Source: Pseudomonadales bacterium (lineage in GTDB: Bacteria; Pseudomonadota; Gammaproteobacteria; Pseudomonadales; JAHEIH01). Taken from it: 9,230 nucleotides of DNA. Of the stretch, positions 5,941 through 9,230 are shown piece by piece. Positions within the stretch are counted from its first letter, which is position 1, and each line of letters opens with the position of its first letter. Below the pieces are notes generated by a model. That model was not told the origin of the DNA. It did not search any database and was given only the letters and a program-made list of their open reading frames with translations. Location of the stretch: contig JALRIU010000224.1 in the NCBI GenBank assembly GCA_023255355.1, positions 1 through 9,230 on the forward strand. Direction: 5' to 3'. A program made the position numbers and the translations under genes.

Positions 5941-6378
5941 TTAACCACCAAAGGCATGTTTCACGACAAAAACCATCATAAAACCTGAGGCCATAAACGA
6001 AAGTGTCGCGATGAGTGATCGTATCGAGAGGCGTGATAGTCCGCAGACGCCATGACCACTTGTACAGCCTGAGCCAAAACGAGTACCCACGCCAACTAAT
6101 ATTCCAGCTAATACAAGTGTGCCATAGCTAGCATCAATTTGAGTTGCAGGCATGGGAGCAATGGCTAACCAAACAGTGGGTGCGACGATAAGACCTAAGA
6201 TAAAAGCTACACGCCATAGTATGTCGCCTGGCATTGGTCTGAATAAGCCACCTAAAATGCCAGAAATACCAGCAATGCGGCCATTTATAAGAAGGAACAT
6301 GGTAGTTGCAATTCCAATAACTGCACCACCAAATAGCGCTGAGTAGGGTGTAAAGGATTCCCAAGCAATATTTATCAC
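5941..6378 (-). CDS. YeeE/YedE-family half-transporter, GCTSGHGVCG type
   Basis: This is the partner half of the sulfur-transport pair, 145 residues with about four membrane spans (16-32, 55-74, 86-100, 122-142). Signature stretches are NGRIAGISGILGG (32-44) and GCTSGHGVCGLSRLS (104-118). Cys105 and Cys112 match the conserved thiol positions of the PF04143 family that includes the E. coli thiosulfate importer YeeE. I chose the GTG at 6376-6378 because a GGTGA sequence lies four bases upstream and no in-frame ATG is nearby. It is the first gene of the probable four-gene minus-strand operon and lies 94 bases downstream of the chemoreceptor gene. A candidate promoter and a palindrome fill the gap. 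Family is firm; substrate is inferred. Confidence 0.9.
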   Translation of the reverse strand: MINIAWESFTPYSALFGGAVIGIATTMFLLINGRIAGISGILGGLFRPMPGDILWRVAFILGLIVAPTVWLAIAPMPATQIDASYGTLVLAGILVGVGTRFGSGCTSGHGVCGLSRLSIRSLIATLSFMASGFMMVFVVKHAFGG

Positions 6379-6391
6379 AAAATCACCAACA

Positions 6392-6401
6392 AATACGTAT
6401 T
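6392..6401. promoter_or_regulatory. 10-base perfect palindrome in the leader of the sulfur operon
   Basis: AATACGTATT is a perfect palindrome placed about 8-17 bases downstream of the start point predicted from the -10 at 6417-6422. It lies about 14 bases before the first GTG. The position suits a repressor operator, as for ArsR-type sulfur sensors that control similar operons, but no regulator gene is present and the match to any known site is unproven. Confidence 0.3.
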
Positions 6402-6416
6402 AAATTAGTAGGGCAT

Positions 6417-6444
6417 AATATACTAGTTGTAAGTGTTATAGCAA
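6417..6444 (-). promoter_or_regulatory. Candidate sigma-70 promoter of the YeeE/YedE-DUF442-truC operon
   Basis: Read on the minus strand, a -35-like TTGCTA (6439-6444) and a -10-like TATATT (6417-6422) are 16 bases apart. An alternative -10, TATTAT, is offset by two bases. The site lies in the 94-base gap between the chemoreceptor stop and the first YeeE/YedE gene, so the operon need not depend on read-through from the chemoreceptor. No terminator hairpin is seen in the gap. Confidence 0.45.
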
Positions 6445-6472
6445 TGTTGGCGATGGTATCTGGTAACTTATT

Positions 6473-8188
6473 TTAGTCGTTATCTAGCAACGTATCTGGT
6501 TTGAATCCCATTATTAACGAGCCCCAATGGCGGCCGTTAATGTGCAGTGGAATCGATAAGTCGTTTAATACTTCACCTGTATCTCGAATAAAGGTTTGCA
6601 ATAAAAAGGGTTCGTTGTGATTAGCCCTTCGAACCTCGGCACGATTGCCATTAAATATCCGACGATGGCGGCTTTTAAGGTTGTCCACAGCGAAGTTTCC
6701 GGTCAGTGCAGCGGATACTTTTTTGTGGTGTGCTGGCGCGTAACCGTTAGTATCCACGGCAATTGCGTAGATGAACTCAGGTCGTTCTGCGATAAAACTA
6801 TCAAACAAAGTTTGCAAGGTTTTCTCGAAAGTATCGACATAGGAAACGTTGAATTTTTCAGGTTTTTGCCCAGGATTGATACGTTGATATTTTTGATCGA
6901 AAAGATTAACCCCCCGACTTGCAAGAGCTGTCATCGCATCAGCGGTTTGCTGAGCCCAGTGCCGACCTGCAATGATCATGTTCTCAAAGCCACCGCCACC
7001 AATGATAAAGCGGCAAAGCAATTCCTGAATATGTTCTGTGGCGACTTCAAGCTCTTCTGAGTAAAGCAAAGTTTCTTGCATTTCATGTTGAATCCCTTTT
7101 GACATCTCAGTGATTTCTTCGACCCGATTGTGAGATTCACGATTGGTATAAACTAATTCATCTAGGGCTGCGCTAATGCCAGTTAGTTGGGCGTTAACGT
7201 TTTCAAATTCAACGACTAATTGATTGAAATGAGCACCAGTATCGGCAATGACGTTTTGTGTATTGCTAACATACTGCATAATGTCGGTCGAAGCATTTTT
7301 GGTGTATTTGACTAGGCCGTTCATTTGATTGATGTTTGTCTCAATTTCAGTTGTTGCCGTGCTTACTTTACGAGCTAGATTGCGAACCTCGTCTGCCACA
7401 ACGGCAAAGCCACGTCCTGCCTCGCCGGCCCTGGCGGCTTCAATCGAGGCGTTGAGAGCCAGTAAATTAGTTTGATCAGAAAAGTCCTGCACCATACCAA
7501 GTACCTTGGTAACATTTGCAGAGTTCTTACTCAGATGATCCACAGTGTTTTGAAAATCAGCAACAATTGATCGCATTGCATCAATTTGTGCTGCGACGTT
7601 ATCCAATTCGGTTTTTGAATGTCTGACGCTTTCCATATTATTAATATTTTGTTGATTAATATTAACCGTCGTTTCAGCGATGCCATCGATCGCCTGGGTA
7701 GCTTCTGCACTAGATTGAAAAACTTGTTGAGCTTGATCGCCTTGTTTTTGAGCAACACGCTCGGCATCGAGAATGACTTTGCGGACTTGAGTACTGGCCA
7801 GGGCAACCTTGACTGATCGGCGCCTAGTCTCAGCAATCATGGCTTTTAGACTGTCTGCGAATTGATTGTATGCGCCTGCAAATTCAGCATATTCATCGTG
7901 GGAAATGATGTCTAATTCAGCAGAGATGTCGCCATCCTTGTCTTTAATGTTATGCATAACATCGATCATCTTATGCAGTGGGCGTAGAACTAAAATTCGC
8001 AGAGAAATGAGTGTCAAAGGGATAAAAGTGACGATCCAGCAGGTTATTATCCATACAGCAACAGAGTGTGATTCTTGACTTAGTAAATAAATAGCTGCCA
8101 CAAGAGGAACGAATGTTAGTAATAGAATATTAGCCAACAGTTTTTTTCCAAGACTGTTGAAAAGACTGGCTTCAAGTGCGTCGAACAT
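6473..8188 (-). CDS. Methyl-accepting chemotaxis protein with C-terminal Cache-like domain
   Basis: This chemoreceptor would signal through CheW/CheA to the flagellar motor. Numbering is from the ATG at 8188 (571 residues). TM1 is at about 17-36 and TM2 at 43-66 with only about six residues between them, so there is no periplasmic sensor. A HAMP-like region covers 67-120 and a long coiled coil follows. The signalling hairpin tip near 235-275 carries the conserved DQTNLLALNASIEAARAGE. After the coiled coil, a domain at about 455-563 resembles the C-terminal Cache-like domain of soluble-sensing receptors, with FIYAIAVDTNGYAPAH, EPFLLQTFIRDTGEV and INGRHWGSL. Sensing is thus expected on the cytoplasmic side. 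An upstream in-frame ATG at 8203 would add five residues, but AGGGA lies five bases before the ATG at 8188, which I prefer. A FliA-type promoter precedes it. The ligand is unknown. Confidence 0.93.
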   Translation of the reverse strand: MFDALEASLFNSLGKKLLANILLLTFVPLVAAIYLLSQESHSVAVWIITCWIVTFIPLTLISLRILVLRPLHKMIDVMHNIKDKDGDISAELDIISHDEYAEFAGAYNQFADSLKAMIAETRRRSVKVALASTQVRKVILDAERVAQKQGDQAQQVFQSSAEATQAIDGIAETTVNINQQNINNMESVRHSKTELDNVAAQIDAMRSIVADFQNTVDHLSKNSANVTKVLGMVQDFSDQTNLLALNASIEAARAGEAGRGFAVVADEVRNLARKVSTATTEIETNINQMNGLVKYTKNASTDIMQYVSNTQNVIADTGAHFNQLVVEFENVNAQLTGISAALDELVYTNRESHNRVEEITEMSKGIQHEMQETLLYSEELEVATEHIQELLCRFIIGGGGFENMIIAGRHWAQQTADAMTALASRGVNLFDQKYQRINPGQKPEKFNVSYVDTFEKTLQTLFDSFIAERPEFIYAIAVDTNGYAPAHHKKVSAALTGNFAVDNLKSRHRRIFNGNRAEVRRANHNEPFLLQTFIRDTGEVLNDLSIPLHINGRHWGSLIMGFKPDTLLDND

Positions 8189-8193
8189 AGTTA

Positions 8194-8198
8194 TCCCT
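8194..8198 (-). promoter_or_regulatory. Ribosome binding site deciding the chemoreceptor start
   Basis: AGGGA (minus strand) lies five bases upstream of the ATG at 8186-8188. The in-frame ATG at 8201-8203 has no purine-rich stretch before it, and this site would fall inside its reading frame. The shorter protein is therefore preferred. Confidence 0.65.
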
Positions 8199-8214
8199 AG
8201 CATTGGTTTGTAAC

Positions 8215-8228
8215 ATTGTTTTTACAAT
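8215..8228. repeat. Short inverted repeat ATTGT-N4-ACAAT overlapping the chemoreceptor transcription start
   Basis: Five-base arms at 8215-8219 and 8224-8228 flank TTTT. The repeat touches the edge of the FliA-type -10 element and covers the predicted start point. It could bind a regulator or may be chance in AT-rich DNA. No known operator is recognised. Confidence 0.3.
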
Positions 8229-8254
8229 AGTCGGCGAAAAATTTTCGATCTTTA
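8228..8254 (-). promoter_or_regulatory. FliA (sigma-28) type promoter for the chemoreceptor gene
   Basis: On the minus strand TAAA (8251-8254) is followed by exactly 15 bases and then GCCGACTA (8228-8235). The enterobacterial sigma-28 consensus is TAAA-N15-GCCGATAA, so the -35 core, the spacing and six of eight -10 bases agree, including the invariant GCCGA. The expected start, near 8220, leaves a leader of about 32 bases to the ATG at 8188. The element lies directly upstream of a chemotaxis gene, the usual target class of FliA. Confidence 0.8.
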
Positions 8255-8348
8255 GAGGTTGATGGTGGAATGTGACTAATGGCGAATATCTTTTACTGCA
8301 AATAAGGATAGAATTGATGGAATTACTCGCATATTTTCAGGATTAACA

Positions 8349-9230
8349 ATGAATAACCTCTCTAAACGCTGTCGTTATTTACTTACAACACTTTTTACAA
8401 TGGTTGTGATTGAGCATGCTATCGCGGCAACTCCCGTAGAGTTAGCAAACATTGAGCGTCAAATTGTTACTGAAAAAGCGGATTTGGTTGCTAATTTACG
8501 AGCCAATGATACGGTTGATCTTGCAGCTGAAGTGGCTGGAATTATTGATAAGATTCTTTTTAATGAAGGTGGGCAGGTTGCCAAGGGCGATGTGTTGATC
8601 GAATTAGATGATCAGTTGTTCAAGGCTGAGCTTAGAAGAGCAGAGGCAAATTATCAGCTCGCTACCATGCGTTTTGAACGTGACCGGAAATTATTTGAAA
8701 AAAATACCATCAGCCAAGCAGTGTTTGAGGAAACTCAGGCAGAGTTGTTTGTCAGTAAGGCTGCGCTTGATGTGGCAAAAGTGCGACTGGAAAAAACCAA
8801 GATCGTTGCGCCTTTTAGTGGCTATGTTGGGCTAAGGAACTTGTCAGTAGGCGATTATGTTTCACCCGGTGAGAGTTTGTTAAGTATAGTCAATGATAAT
8901 CCGGTGCTCATAGATTTTAGTTTGCCACAACGATTAGCGGGTGCTTTAAAAGTGGGCGATGAAATTATGTTTACTGTTGCCAATGCTTCTCAGCAACGCT
9001 TGGCTAAAGTGATTGCCATTGAACCAAGTATGCGACATGCGTCTAGATCACTACCTGTGCGTGCCTTATATGAAAATAATCAACGTGATGTATTGAGCGG
9101 TAATTATGCCAATGTCCATATTGAGGTCGCTAGCGAGCGGCAGCATGTTGTTATTCCGTCAGAGGCACTCATTGGGATCAGTGGTGGGTACATCGTTTAT
9201 ATTGTGCAAGAGGGCAAAGCTGTTCGTCAG
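8349..9230 (+). CDS. RND-type efflux periplasmic adaptor (HlyD/MFP family), N-terminal part, 3' end outside window
   Basis: This is the membrane-fusion subunit linking an inner-membrane RND pump to an outer-membrane channel. The frame is open for 294 codons from ATG 8349 to the window end with no stop. The first 26 residues form a signal peptide ending near AIA-A, and no lipobox is seen at the cleavage point. The first lipoyl half is at 55-88, with AAEVAGIIDKILFNEGGQVAKGD. An alpha-hairpin spans about 90-148. The second lipoyl half is at 150-183, with KIVAPFSGYVG and VGDYVSPGE. The beta-barrel follows, including LAKVIAIEP. AGGA at 8339-8342, six bases before the ATG, supports the start. It diverges from the chemoreceptor across a 160-base spacer, in which I see no convincing sigma-70 promoter for it. 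The pump gene is expected immediately downstream. Substrate is unknown. Confidence 0.92.
   Translation, partial: MNNLSKRCRYLLTTLFTMVVIEHAIAATPVELANIERQIVTEKADLVANLRANDTVDLAAEVAGIIDKILFNEGGQVAKGDVLIELDDQLFKAELRRAEANYQLATMRFERDRKLFEKNTISQAVFEETQAELFVSKAALDVAKVRLEKTKIVAPFSGYVGLRNLSVGDYVSPGESLLSIVNDNPVLIDFSLPQRLAGALKVGDEIMFTVANASQQRLAKVIAIEPSMRHASRSLPVRALYENNQRDVLSGNYANVHIEVASERQHVVIPSEALIGISGGYIVYIVQEGKAVRQ

Noticed and set aside
6617..7060. 147-codon plus-strand open frame opposite the chemoreceptor
   Set aside because: It is an antisense shadow with no recognisable domain and no ribosome binding site.
8608..8835. 75-codon plus-strand open frame
   Set aside because: It is out of frame inside the periplasmic adaptor gene, which has clear lipoyl and hairpin features. 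Its product resembles nothing.
1..9230. CRISPR array, insertion sequence, integrase, attachment site or defence genes
   Set aside because: No spaced direct repeats, transposase, integrase or terminal inverted repeats were seen. Gene content and codon use look like ordinary core and accessory chromosome.

Overview
The window looks like chromosomal DNA of a motile gammaproteobacterium of moderate GC, possibly a marine or aquatic lineage. This is inferred from the close match of IF-1, ClpA and TruC to enterobacterial and pseudomonad sequences, the clpA/infA neighbourhood, and a well-formed sigma-28 (FliA) promoter in front of a chemotaxis receptor gene. I cannot name the genus. There are no RNA genes, insertion sequences, phage genes or CRISPR arrays, and no gene-free stretch longer than about 150 bases.

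Left part (1-1902): the 3' end of clpA runs rightward into a strong hairpin terminator. It faces infA (translation initiation factor IF-1) on the opposite strand. Behind infA, also on the minus strand, lies a YhhQ-family queuosine-precursor transporter. Middle (1903-4352): a tight rightward iron operon, feoA-feoB-GNAT, in which each gene overlaps the next by a few bases. FeoB is a compact 609-residue form with intact GTPase motifs and gate cysteines. Where enterobacteria carry feoC there is a small GNAT-fold gene of the Acetyltransf_CG type. A sigma-70-like promoter and a weak Fur-like dyad precede feoA.

Right-centre (4344-6378), minus strand: two half-size YeeE/YedE sulfur-transport membrane proteins, a stand-alone DUF442/TIGR01244 protein with a rhodanese-like six-residue Cys loop, and truC (tRNA pseudouridine-65 synthase). 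The four are nearly contiguous, so they are probably co-transcribed. truC meets the GNAT gene tail to tail with overlapping 3' ends and no visible terminator between them.

Right end (6473-9230): a membrane-anchored methyl-accepting chemotaxis protein with no periplasmic domain and a C-terminal Cache-like domain, expressed leftward from a FliA-type promoter. Divergent from it is the start of an RND-type periplasmic adaptor that runs off the window. Its pump partner would lie beyond the right edge.

Nothing here is a clearly new defence or mobile system. The points most worth following are the sulfur operon (two YeeE/YedE halves, DUF442 and a tRNA-modification gene) beside a chemoreceptor, the compact FeoB with its GNAT partner whose acetyl-CoA loop is altered, and the FliA promoter.
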